Positions 54,161 to 64,000 of a stretch of DNA of 64,000 nt are shown here, one piece after another. The stretch lies in assembly GCA_021234155.1 (NCBI GenBank), contig JAJEKV010000060.1, forward strand, positions 7,216,323 to 7,280,322, written 5' to 3'. Source of the DNA: Isoetes taiwanensis (taxonomy: Eukaryota > Streptophyta > Lycopodiopsida > Isoetales > Isoetaceae). The position numbers and the translations under genes are program-made. Numbering within the stretch: position 1 is the first letter of the stretch; every line of letters begins with the position of its first letter. A model generated the notes under the pieces. That model did no database searches. It saw only the letters and a list, made by a program, of their open reading frames with translations, and was not told the DNA's origin.

Positions 54161-54583
54161 CAAGTCAACCATGTTCAAATTGACGGGGGTAGTGCTGTCA
54201 ATCTCATCACAGATAAACTCCGCAAGCAAATGGGCATCAAACAACTTTATCGTGCCCCATATGACATCAAATTGGCTAATGGCCATATCACGCGCCCTCA
54301 AGGCATCACGCCTCTTCTTCACATCAATATAGGCGATCTCAGATTCCCCCTGGAATTTGGTGTTTGGAAAGCAGGGGAAGATCCAGGTGATTATGAAATG
54401 TTGGTCGGCAGACCCTTTCTCCGTCAGGCCAAAAGTATCCATTACTGGGCCACGGACCAACTAATCATTACAGATGGTCACCTCAATGCCACCATGGATT
54501 TGGAAACTGGCAAGATCATTTCGGTCGAACATGCTGAACCTTCTCTCTCAGACACCGATTCTGACGAAGCCCAGAACATTTAT
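54161..54583 (+). pseudogene. Protease of element 4, left piece
   Basis: HVQIDGGSAVNLITDKLRKQ is the retroviral-type aspartic protease active site in the DGGS form seen in Tat/Athila relatives; DYEMLVGRPFLRQ is the closing hydrophobic-Gly-Arg motif. The frame ends at a LINE-type insertion (54584) and resumes at 55745. Confidence 0.8.
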
Positions 54584-55729
54584 TTATTATTTTATTTTTT
54601 TTGAAGGTAAGAAATTTTTTATATTAAACAGATAGGAAGAATTACAACATATGGCCTCTCACAGACCAGATAAAGTTTAAGCACAGAGATCCCATATGGA
54701 TCAGATCTCATATCCGTAGCTTCTGTACTAATGTGCTTTACTCAACCTCTTCTTCTATCCATCCAGTACTACATGATAAATACCAATCTTCCCAGCTAGA
54801 TAGAGTACTATAGGAGCACAATACAAACTTTCCAAAGGCTGCAGATAAATCTTTACTGCTCAAAAGAAAACCTCTTGCAAGAGTGGAGAAGAAGAGGGAA
54901 GAAATGAAGAGTAATATGAGTAGCCTGCCACGCTGCTCAAAGAAGTTGCACATGCTTCCACAATTTGAACAAAACCTGCAATTTCATCAACCACTAAACT
55001 TGACAAGCTGATGTATGACACCATAAGAGAAGCTGCATTGTCGGGATATGAATAGTTAGCCTGTAATTGGCTAGACACAAAGCCCAGCCACCAAACTCCT
55101 CCTCTCTAAAGTCCGGCTCAAGATATATAAGCGTCATCCTATTCAGAAATTCCCTAGCTCGGCATCTCAAATGGTCCCATATATTATGATGAAACTGTAA
55201 ATTTTAGATCAAAGCACTCTATTCTTTCCCAAGAATTCTGCTCCAAACCTTTCTGCTAGAAAGAAAGATCAAGAGGAAAGGGAGAAGACCAAATGTGAAA
55301 GAACCTGATAATTAAAATTTGAAACTGCAAGAAACTGGAACTGCACCACTATCTAGATCTGCCTAGAAATTTTCTCCATCTTATAGGCATCCATGCCTTT
55401 TCGATGTGATTTTGCTTGGAGGGAAACATCCAGGCAAAACATAATGCCTCAAAGAAGCAGAAGAGAAATTGCCACGTTAGAGGCTTACCGGCAAGAAACT
55501 AGAAGAACTGCCCTGATGCTGCTTCAAAATCCTGACTTCAAAAGAAAACCAAATTCCTCAAGCAAACTGGCCGATTCCCTGCTAGCACCTAAAGATCTTG
55601 GAAAGAAAGCCCCTCGTCAATAGCAGTGCCGGATTTGGAGAACAGGGGCAGCGGCCTGTCTCCAGAACCGCCCTAGCCGCCCGTTCTTGGCGCCCACATC
55701 CGCATTCCTTCCTATATTCCAACTATCTC
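54584..55729 (-). mobile_element. Antisense LINE-type retroposed insertion (1.15 kb)
   Basis: A 15-bp target duplication GCCCAGAACATTTAT flanks it (54569-54583 and 55730-55744). Its left edge is a T/A-rich run, the reversed A-rich tail, so it inserted in minus orientation. Long variable duplication plus tail means target-primed reverse transcription. No RT domain is readable; it is either a 5'-truncated LINE tail or another transcript copied by LINE machinery. Confidence 0.75.
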
Positions 55730-55744
55730 GCCCAGAACATTTAT

Positions 55745-57300
55745 CACGTTCAGACTCCTCCTACGAGTCTGCCTCTCTCATCCTACCCTGAATATGCTGA
55801 TCCTTAGGGCGAATGACTCTTGATCAGGACCAGGCTGTGGCTGCTTTACTCGACCCCTACCTGGCTCCTTGCAATCGCATCCAACGTATCGATCATTTTT
55901 CAGATACAGAACTTTCTCCAGACACCGTGGACGTACACGCCATCATGAAGCAACCATTGCTTGATGACGCTCAGCAACCACTCTTCTTCACCACGCAGAG
56001 TGCAACTCATCCTGTCATGTTTCAACCTCCTGCTCATGTTGTTCAAGACACGGAAGTTATCCCACACATTCAGACTCCTGATGTGGAGATAGTGGATGTT
56101 GGCAACAATCAGCCTGTCCGCCTTGCTGCAAATCTCCCGACCACATATCGCAAACGGGCCATCACGCTGTTCAAAAAGTTCAAACACATTTTTGCCTGGA
56201 GCTACAAATATCTTCGGGGTATCAACAAAAACTTGGGGGAACTCACCATTCCTACCAAATCAGATGCACGTCCTGTATAGCAACGACAGTACCGGCTCAA
56301 CCCCAATTACCGTGACCGAGTCAAGGCAGAAATTGACAAACTCCTAGCTGCTGGTTTGATCTATGAGGTCAAACATTCTGAATGGGTGAGCCCCATTGTC
56401 ATTGCTCTCAAACACAATGGTAAGATCCGCGTTTGCGTGGACTATCGCAAACTCAATCAGGCCACGGAGCGTGATCATTTCCCACTTCCCTTCACAGACC
56501 AGGTTCTGGAAGAGGTCGCTGGTCATGAAATGTACTCCTTCATGGATGGTTTTTCTGGCTACAATCAAATCTCAATCAAAGAATCTGATCAACTCAAGAC
56601 GACCTTCACCACCCCGTGGGGCACTTTTGCCTACAAGGTGGTTCCTTTTGGGTTATCAAACTCTCCATCAACGTTTCAACGCATTATGCTCTCAGTTTTT
56701 CATGATTATATGAAGGAGAAACCCTTTCTCCAGATTTTTCAAGATGACTTTTCCGCCTACAGTTCCATGGATGACCACCTGGATAAATTAGAGCTCGTCT
56801 TTCAGAAATGTGATGAGTCTGGCATTAGTCTCAATCCTGAGAAATGCACCTTCTGCGTCACCTCCGGTGTTCTGTTAGGACATATCATCAGTAAAGCAGG
56901 TATCACCATGGATCCTGCCAAAATCAGTTGCGTGCTTAAAGCTCAAGCACCATCTAATATCAAGGAGACACGTTCTTTCCTGGGCAAGGTAAATTATTAT
57001 TCCACCTTCATTCCTAGACTTGCCGCCATTGCTGATCCCATTCATAAACTCACGGGTGATGAATCCACTTGGGCTTGGAATTCTCAGGCGGATGCTGCTT
57101 TCCAACAGTTGAAGATTTTGCTTACTCAGGCCCCCGTGCTTGTTCCTCCTCAATGGGTGATGTCTCTGCATTTGCTATTGGTGCTATCCTCTCACAAGCC
57201 TTTGACGCGCACACAGATAAACCGAACCGTTATGCCAGCAGAAAACTCAATCCTGCTGAGCGCAACTACTCTGCCACTGAGCGGGAGGCCTTGGGCTTAA
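55745..57300 (+). pseudogene. Protease-RT linker, reverse transcriptase and start of RNase H of element 4
   Basis: After the insertion, HVQTPPTSLPLSSYPEYADP ends in a stop at 55805. The pol frame from 55813 reads through a TAG at 56278 into RLNPNYRDRVKAEIDKLLAA, KIRVCVDYRKLNQATERDHF, FSGYNQI, VVPFGLSNSPSTFQRI and the catalytic IFQDDFSAYS (residues 127-136 counted from 56356; FQDD replaces the usual YMDD). Thumb and connection follow (VNYYSTFIPRLA). Near 57155 the frame shifts into RNase H. Confidence 0.88.
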
Positions 57301-58596
57301 TTTTTTGTGTCCAACGTTTCCGTCATTATCTCTTGGGCAGTCAAATCAAATTCTTTGTTGACCATCAAGCACTTCTCTATCTGATCAAAAAATCCACGCC
57401 CACGGGCAGAATTGCTCGTTGGGTCCTTCTTCTGCAAGAATTTGCTCCTTTTGAAATTGTTCATAAAGCAGGCAAATCTCATGTCGTCCCGGATTATCTC
57501 TCACGCATTCACACAGATGATCCCTCCACGGGAGTTTCAGATGCTTTTCCTGACGCTCAGCTCTTTTTGGTCACGGCCACGTCGCATTGGTTTTATAACT
57601 ACCAGCAGTATCTTCTCACTGGGGCTCTTCCTTCCGAAGATCCCATGCTCTCTCCAGAAAAACTTAAATCCCGTCACCGTCAATTTCTCCGTGAGGTCCG
57701 TGATTACACCATGGTTGCAGGCCATCTTTACAAACGCGGCAAGGATACAGTCCTCCGACGCTGTGTTCTTCCTCATGAAGTGCCTGATATTATTCGAGAA
57801 GCACATGAAGGGCTAGGTGGAGGTCATTTTCATGGTGACACCACGGCACGCAAAATACTTCTCGCAGGTTATTTCTGGCCCACGCTGTTCAAGGATGCTC
57901 ACACTCATGCCCGTATGTGTGATGTATGTCAGCGTGTGGGATGGCCCACGGCCCGTGACGCTCTCCCATTGACGCCGGTCGCCACGCCACTTTCCTTCAG
58001 CAAATGGGGAATGGACTTTGTGGGACCTATAGACCCTCCTGCGCGGCACACCCGTGCCCGCTACATTCTGGTTCTCACTGATTATGCTACCAAATGGGCG
58101 GAGGCTTGCGCACTAAGCACGGCCAAGGTCATCTATACGCAAATCATCACGCGTTTTGGCTGTCCCACGGAATTGGTCAGTGATCGAGATGTTCATTTTG
58201 TCAATCACACTATCAAGGAGCTGACGGATTATCTGCTGATACATCATCGCAAAAGCACACCTTACTATCCTCAAGGGAATAGTTTGGCTGAAAGCACAAA
58301 CAAGACTCTCATCACTATTCTCAAGAAAATTTGTGACGCTTCTCGCACAGACTGGCAAGACAAGCTACCTACTATTCTTTGGGCTTACAACTGTTGTTTC
58401 AATATTGCTACTGGTCACACTCCTTTTAAGTTGGTTTATGGTCAAGAAGCATTGATGCCTTTTGAATATGTTCTTCCGACACTTCGGTTCCACCTTGCTA
58501 CCACTCATAACCCGCCTGCAGCTCTTCAAGAACGAGTTTACCAACTTGAACAGTTGGATGAACTCCGGCGCGATGCATATATTCGGGTTCTTCATG
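57155..58596 (+). pseudogene. RNase H and integrase of element 4
   Basis: RNase H: GDVSAFAIGAILSQAFD, YSATEREALGLIF and FVDHQALLYL hold the catalytic acids. Integrase zinc domain: HEGLGGGHFHGDTTARKIL and CDVCQR. Core: WGMDFVGPIDPP (Asp), LVSDRDVHFVN (Asp), and SLAESTNKTL (Glu), all three present and well spaced. The frame is open for about 480 codons and is lost by a shift near 58596. There is no chromodomain. This is the best-preserved integrase in the window. Confidence 0.88.
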
Positions 58597-58902
58597 GTCA
58601 ACAGTTTGCGGAAATCTTTGCATGACAAACATCTGCGAACCAAAACTTTTCAAGAAGGTGATTTGGTTTTACTTTATGATTCTCGTTACAAAAATTTTCC
58701 AGGGAAGTTAAAATTCCGATGGATTGGTCCTTATCAAATTGTTCAAGTGGTACAACCCAACGTTTTCAAGCTGGCAGAATTAGATGGCACTCCGTTACCT
58801 ACACTGGTTAGTGGCTTTTGCCTCAAACAATTTCATACAGAAGATACTGATAGTCATACACCTAATGCAGAACAAGACTCTGAATCCACCGATAGTGACT
58901 AA
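58597..58902 (+). pseudogene. Integrase C-terminal end of element 4
   Basis: In a new frame: LHDKHLRTKTFQEGDLVLLY, FPGKLKFRWIGPYQIVQVV and LKQFHTED, the DNA-binding C-terminal module of Tat/Athila integrases, ending in an acidic tail at 58902. Nothing chromodomain-like follows. Confidence 0.8.
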
Positions 58903-59272
58903 AGCGGCATATTTATATTATAGGAGGAAATTTTTTACAAAATGAGGGCAGAGCCCATCTACTTCCGCTATGGGCAGAGCCCTATTTACAAAATGGGCAG
59001 AGCCCTATTTACAAAATCCTAAGTTTAAAGAAAAACCCTCTATTTCGGGTTGGGAGCAGAGGTAATGCGGAGGATGTGGTAGTAGTTCTGCTCCGGATCC
59101 CAGCGCAGATGCAGCACCACCTCCATGGCGTTGGTCAGAGGGTCGGGATGCTCAGCCATCCCACTGCACCAGCCATCCATAGGGATGCCACGGTTGTGGC
59201 ATTTCCAGAGGTCCAGACAGTTCATCTTGCAGGTGATCCATTCCTGGCAATTGGTAGCAAGGTAGTTGAGTA
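58903..59272 (-). other. Post-pol gap with short tandem repeat and antisense ORF
   Basis: GGGCAGAGCCCTATTTACAA occurs twice in tandem (about 58971-59018), with a partial third copy. On the minus strand an open frame (about 59270-59040) reads CQEWITCKMNCLDLWKCHNR, then MDGWCSGMAEHPDPLTNAME. It has no known domain but codes convincingly. Some Tat elements carry an antisense gene at this place. Confidence 0.4.
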
Positions 59273-59725
59273 CTTAGAAATCCGTACCTTAAAAATCCGT
59301 ATGCAAAGATTTTTTAAAGGTTTTTTAAAAAAATATAAAAATCCTTAGAATACAAATTTTATAGAAATTACAATATAGCCATTACAATATGAAATTCTAA
59401 ACCTGTAAGCCTACAATTCTAACCCTAAACCTAAATTCTAAACCTGTAATCCTAAATTTTCAACATTCTAACCCTAAACCTAAGTGTACATAATGTAAGC
59501 CTAAACATTCTAACCCTAAATTTAAACATTCTAACCCTAAACCTAAACATTCTAACCCCTGTAAACCTTAATTCTAAACATTCAAACCCTAAACCTAAAT
59601 GTGCACAAAAAAATTAGGGCAATTTTTTTTTTTTTTTTTGGCCATCCCATTCCATAAAAATCTTTTAGAGTACGTACGGATTTTTATAGAAGATTTTTAT
59701 GAATAAAAAACGGGTTTTTTAACCA
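59273..59725. repeat. Telomere-like degenerate repeats between imperfect inverted repeats
   Basis: 59390-59610 is built of variants of TTCTAACCCTAAACCTAAA, recalling the plant telomere unit CCCTAAA but irregular. Flanks AAAAATCCGTATGC (about 59289) and GTACGGATTTTTATAG (about 59675) are imperfect inverted repeats. A T-run lies at 59627-59639. It could be a small AT-rich foldback element inserted in the gap. Confidence 0.6.
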
Positions 59726-60329
59726 CCTTGATTGGTAGGCATCGTGCAGTTCTCGTTCAAACCAGCCGCTGCCATACTCATGGTCGCAAAAGGGTGTCTC
59801 AGCTTCGCCCACTGCTCGTCTTATATAGCCCAACCGACGGGCACCTTGTCGACGTGGACCAATCGGAAAAATTGCCGACGTGGTGGCAATGCAAGGCTCT
59901 TTCTAATTCAGGAATCCTTTCTCACGCCGCATATCTAGCCATGGTACCTTCTGACACATTCTTCTTTATGATATCTCACTTCGAGTTGCCTGCATTAAAT
60001 GACATTCCTTCCTTTCAAGCCCGTCGAAAATTAATGTTTGTACCTTCGCCAGCTGTCACATCTGATCGTTCATTCACATCTCATCTCCACCGTTCATTGC
60101 TTCTCCCTTAACTGCTTGGGGACTTAGCCAAATTTTTGCCTCTCAATCGCCTCCTTCGCATCTATCGCCACCTGGCACCATCAACAGTTGCTGTTTCATT
60201 CTCATCACGCCCCTTCGCCAACACTTGTGCGCCCTAAAACCTTTTCGTCTATCTTCGTTTTCGTCTTTTGCTCTCCGCCCTCCGGCTTCTCAACACAATT
60301 GTTCCCGTTCCTTTCCGACGCTCTTCACC
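59726..60329 (+). promoter_or_regulatory. Non-coding gap upstream of the env-position ORF
   Basis: Contains TATATAG at about 59822 in a GC-balanced context and no ORF with motif. It could hold a subgenomic promoter for the downstream ORF; only the TATA-like word supports this. Confidence 0.25.
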
Positions 60330-63300
60330 ATGGCTGCTTCACCCAAATTTCCTCAACTTCAAGCTTCTGCTCCAAGGGATCCGGCTCTTTTTGAATCGGT
60401 AACTTTCTCAACACCCACCTTTCGCGATGCCCTAGCAGGTCCAAGTCGTGCCGCGGCAGAACGCCATGGGCTTTATGCATTCTCCACATAGGAACTCCCT
60501 GCACCAAATCCGGAGCAGCTGAAGCAGTTTGTCGCTCACATGATCAACAGCCCGGAAGGATACGCCACAACGGTCGATGGCACCACCATTTTGCTTACTC
60601 CGGTTCTGCTTTCTGAGGTATTCCGAATTCCTCTTGCCCGACCTTCTTTATCTTGGGCTGCCTTACAGGACCAGGATGTCACTCAGTATGGTGCCGCTCC
60701 TTATCAAGCCAACATGCATCGACTCACCAACATTGCAAAGACCCACGATACTTTTGTCAAGTTTCTGTGGCGAAAATTCTATGGGTATTCCATCAAGAAT
60801 ACCCATATCAATAAACCGTTTTATAACACTGTCGTGATGGCCGTCTATTCCACACATCCTATTGATTGGCCATAAATTTTGTTCTTCCGACTTCTCCATG
60901 AAATTGATCGTGTCCGTGTAGCACCTTCTTCAGGCTCTGATACTTCTGTGGGTGCTCACCTCCAGGCCATCATCCGTCATTATATTCCTATCACCCGCCC
61001 AGGGTCCCCTTCCACTTCTCATGCATCCACTCATCAATCCTTTCATTCCCTTCCTCACAACCAGCAGGCTGAAACTTCACGCCCTCTTTCTCCTGGTCGT
61101 GATCAACATCAAGAAAAGCCTATTAATGTCTCCTCTTCCTCCACGGAGTCCATGCCCTCCACTTCTCATCATGCTTCTCAGACGTCACAGACCCATCACC
61201 AACAGGGCCCCGCACCTCTACCTCCTCGCCAAGCCCTGTATCAATACCAGCAAGATGTCCAAGCTGTTGTTCTCAAGCTTCAGGACTCACATGAAGTCTT
61301 CATGAATGGTGTTCAAGCCTACATAGAGGTCACGGAAGCCCTTCACAGGGATCTTCAAGCTGCCAACACGCAAGTTCAATCTCTGGAAGACAAACTTCAA
61401 CAAAAGCACGAGGCTCTTTTACAGGCCCGTGAAGATCTCAAGACTGCACAAGATCAGACAAGCCTGCTTGCTGATCAACAGGCTCAGTTACAATCCACCA
61501 TTCAAAAATTGTTGGAGCAGGTCAAAGCCAAGGATAACCTCCTGGGCGACAAGGATAAAGACCTTGCCAAACTTAACATCATGTACACAGAGCTCTCTCA
61601 AAATTACAACACTCAACTTCAAGAGCTCAAGGAGCGCACCGAGCAGCTCCCCTCTCTCCAAGACCAACTGACCACGCTGCACACTCAGGTCACCTCTCTT
61701 CAGACTCAGCTTACAGAGGCACAGAAGCAAAAATTAATTGATGACACAGAGATTGCCACGCTGCGACTGCATACTCCTGGGCAATCCTCTTCACAGGGCA
61801 CGCTTCCTCAAAGACGCGCCCGTGATCAATCACGTCTCCTGCTCGACCAGGCTAATCAGATCCGCGACATGGAAAATCAACTCCAGCAAGCTGTTCAATC
61901 TGCCGAAGACGCCCAAAATAAACAAGAGGGCTATATTGATATTGCTAGCCACAATCCTGTGGATTTCTCTACTCCTACCAGTTATCTGGATTATGCAGTT
62001 GCCCGACGCCATCTTTTTCTTCTGAAGTGGTATGCGGCAGACGGCCAGGTTAATGCCCAACCACTACGCAGTGCGGATTTTCTGAGGATCTGGCCGGATC
62101 TTTCTGTGGAAGACAAAGGTCTACTCTGTGCTCTCTTAGTCTTTGATCAAATCAACTGCGAAGATCCCGATTTGGTCATCTTCCACGTTGTTCAGCCGAT
62201 GGCCTATATTTTTCATGATTTTTATCTGGCTGATTCCCAAGACAAATTCAGAGATGAGGAACATCGAATTTTTCACGGCAACCCCCAGGCTCACTGGTTG
62301 TTGTTGGACACCAACCCGTATTTACAAGATCATGATCGGTCTCACACTCTTGGACAAGAGTACATGCCTGAGCTCGCTCATCACTTACCTCTGTGGCAAG
62401 CAGAAACGCTGGCACAGGTGCGGAAAAATTTAGCGCATCCTGAGGATCTTCAGTTTGCCCAGATTTATATGCAGCACTTAGGAGGCTACAATCAACTGCG
62501 TGCCCTTCTGGAAAGCAAGACCATACCCACGGGTTGGGTTAATCCTCCTGTCTATACTCAGCTCTCTACTTCCAAGTGGGACCAGTGGTGCCGTGCTCTT
62601 GATCAAGACCTTGTTCGGGAATTCAGGGAGTAGGCGCAGCAGTCCACGCCCACGGGCATGGCTCACTCTCCATATGCTTCACTAGGAGTCCCTCCACGCC
62701 CCAGGTTTCTCACCTCTGACTGGCGTCTTCCCTTTTGGACCAAAGTCCTGGAAGGCCACGCTGGGTGGACTCCTCCTCAGATTTCCACGGATCTCCGTTG
62801 GGATCCACGTTTTGTCAGAAGATCCAATTGGGAGGATGGTGCCACCTTGGACCACACCGAAAATTGGATATATATTGCCAATGAGCGTGGTTGGCAAACG
62901 CCCGCTCATGCTGTCCATGGCCTTGATGCCTTCTTGGAGAATGCCGCCACTTCACCGGATCCTTCAGTTCACCGTCAAGCAGGTTTCTGTGCTGCTCTCA
63001 AGTGCCTCCTGATAAGCTCGCTAAATCGGCAGCGTCCTATCTTTTATTGCAACCCGAATGCCAGCGTCAGTGCCTTCGGCCTCCAGACCTGCCTTCTCAT
63101 GGAATGCCAGTTCGTCCCTTCTGAGGCACATGCTGCCCTTGAAGACATGGTACGCTCCAGATTTCTCATTGATGCAGATCCTGCACTTGGGCTCAACACT
63201 CTTCAAACACGCCAGGATCTCATCGGCAATTACCACAATGGCGCCCGTCCTCATTCCCGTGAGGATCACTTTCAAACTGCCGGGTTCCCGCCATCAGAAA

Positions 63301-63346
63301 TACTTCCTCCTTTTCTTCACCCTGATTGTCGTTTGGTGGGGGGGAG
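60330..63346 (+). pseudogene. Env-position coiled-coil ORF of element 4
   Basis: One frame spans about 1,000 codons from ACCATGGC at 60327-60334, broken only by TAG 60489, TAA 60873 and TAG 62631. The N-terminal part (QFVAHMINSPEGYATTVDGT, LLSEVFRIPLARP) resembles the plant-transposon-protein domain of Athila-type elements. A Ser/Pro/His-rich linker follows, then a coiled coil of about 180 residues at 61250-61790 with Gln/Leu heptads. The C-terminal third (HWLLLDTNPYLQDHD, GWTPPQISTDLRWDP) is globular and unknown. I see no signal peptide or membrane segment, so an envelope role is not supported. The frame runs to the polypurine tract (GGTGGGGGGGAG, 63335-63346). Confidence 0.7.
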
Positions 63347-63943
63347 TGTTAGTCATGTACCTCCAAATACAGGACTATTCATGCACACGACGGACCAGGT
63401 CAAGGCCAAGAATCCATAGTCAGGCACAGGTCAGTCGTCCAAGGGCCCACAGAAGACCAAGCCGCCGCAGACCACGCAGTCAAAGGCCGTGCCCGGGACC
63501 AAGAGGAGGCACGTGGAGAAATGACGCGCTGCCACCATCTGCGCCATTTCAGGGTCTCAAGAGGCACCGCCAATGTTCCTGCAAATCAGGCCCCCTTCCA
63601 GGAGTCGGCACCGAGCTTTGACAAAGTATCTATATTGGGCCAAAGGCCATTGTACTATATATATGAGTAGATCTAGCCCTCACGGGATAGATGAGTTTTT
63701 GGTCTTATCTCACTTCTGCCTTCTCTCGATTGCGAGAGTTCATGTATCAAAATTGATATCAAAGAGTTTTGTTCTCTTCATTGGGTTCTACATTGTTCTT
63801 TTTGTTTTTCTTGTTGTCTCGTTTCCCTTCCTTAGTTTCTTTTACAAATCCCGCGTGACACAGCTACCGGATTCTCCTGTTTGATCCACGGGTCCTCACA
63901 GTAGGGCTGTCTTGCAGGAGTTCCCGAACCTAGACCCCAAACA
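63347..63943 (+). repeat. 3' LTR of element 4
   Basis: 597 bp, TGTTAGTCATGTACC to CCAAACA, uninterrupted; the reference for the split 5' LTR. It is followed by the target duplication ATCCT and AT-rich flank to 64000. Confidence 0.95.
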
Positions 63944-64000
63944 ATCCTCTTTTTTTTTTTTGTTGCTGATAAAACTAGTAACACTTGTTTTTGGCGATAA

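Larger units (their letters stand above)
37963..63943 (+). mobile_element. Element 4: Tat/Athila-like Ty3/gypsy element containing nested element 3
   Basis: LTRs start TGTTAGTC and end CCAAACA; flanking 5-bp duplications are ATCCT (37958-37962) and ATCCT (63944-63948). Order after removing element 3: 5' LTR, primer site, gag, protease, RT, RNase H, integrase, long non-coding gap, coiled-coil ORF, polypurine tract, 3' LTR. RT sequence (HFPLPF-DQ, FSGYNQI) and the env-position ORF point to the Tat/Athila branch without chromodomain. The two LTRs differ at about a dozen sites over 600 bp by eye. Confidence 0.92.

Noticed and set aside
59390-59610. True telomere or chromosome end
   Set aside because: The units are irregular, the block is about 200 bp, and it lies inside element 4 with coding sequence on both sides.
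60330-63346. Retroviral-type envelope protein
   Set aside because: No signal peptide, transmembrane segment or cleavage site is visible; only its position resembles env.

Overview
The window is a piece of a repeat-rich land-plant nuclear genome. Evidence: genomic fragments of plant-type genes (a group I WRKY factor, a RecA homologue, beta-adaptin), chromodomain Ty3/gypsy elements, a plant-style Helitron, a 25S rRNA fragment, and introns with GT-AG borders. I found no intact host gene and nothing bacterial or organellar. The species cannot be read from the sequence; the repeat load suits a large-genome fern, lycophyte, bryophyte or seed plant.

Layout. 1-6849: old debris, including a possible LTR end, a TMEM205/DUF4149-like pseudogene lying between palindromic GGAAACCCTTCC foldback arrays, and a LINE 3' end. 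6850-9173: a young, complete LTR-gag-LTR element of Ty1/copia type (TR-GAG-like) with an open 523-codon ORF. 9528-22198: element 1, a decayed chromovirus with a truncated 5' LTR, a tandemly duplicated RT/RNase H segment, a deleted integrase core and two inverted-repeat elements nested in its 3' LTR. 22790-32989: element 2, another gypsy remnant, whose integrase is split precisely by an 8,071-bp Helitron (23118-31188). The Helitron carries pieces of at least four host genes and no Rep/helicase. 32990-37962: sparse, with a tRNA-Ala pseudogene and a DUF7869-like transposon-protein remnant. 37963-63943: element 4, a Tat/Athila-like Ty3/gypsy element (TSD ATCCT) with a coiled-coil ORF in the env position. 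Its 5' LTR is split by element 3 (38075-51295, minus orientation, TSD AGACC), a second chromovirus that carries a clean 3.9-kb internal inversion.

Main finding. Elements 1 and 3 are related chromoviruses (TGTGACG...GTCACA LTRs, tRNA-Met-type primer site, chromodomain integrase) lying at separate loci. Both carry, between the primer-binding site and gag, a histone H3-like histone-fold sequence, then an AT-rich spacer, then a second unknown ORF (here ORFX) that is recognisably shared. In element 3 the match runs from the KPHRFRPG motif to the end of the H3 fold. I know of no described retrotransposon family that encodes both an H3-like protein and an H3-reading chromodomain. The copies are broken, so the inference is about the family and not about live proteins here.

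Limits: all assignments come from reading translations and motifs by eye. The 45-49.5 kb stretch has many single-base frame changes that could be decay or consensus errors.
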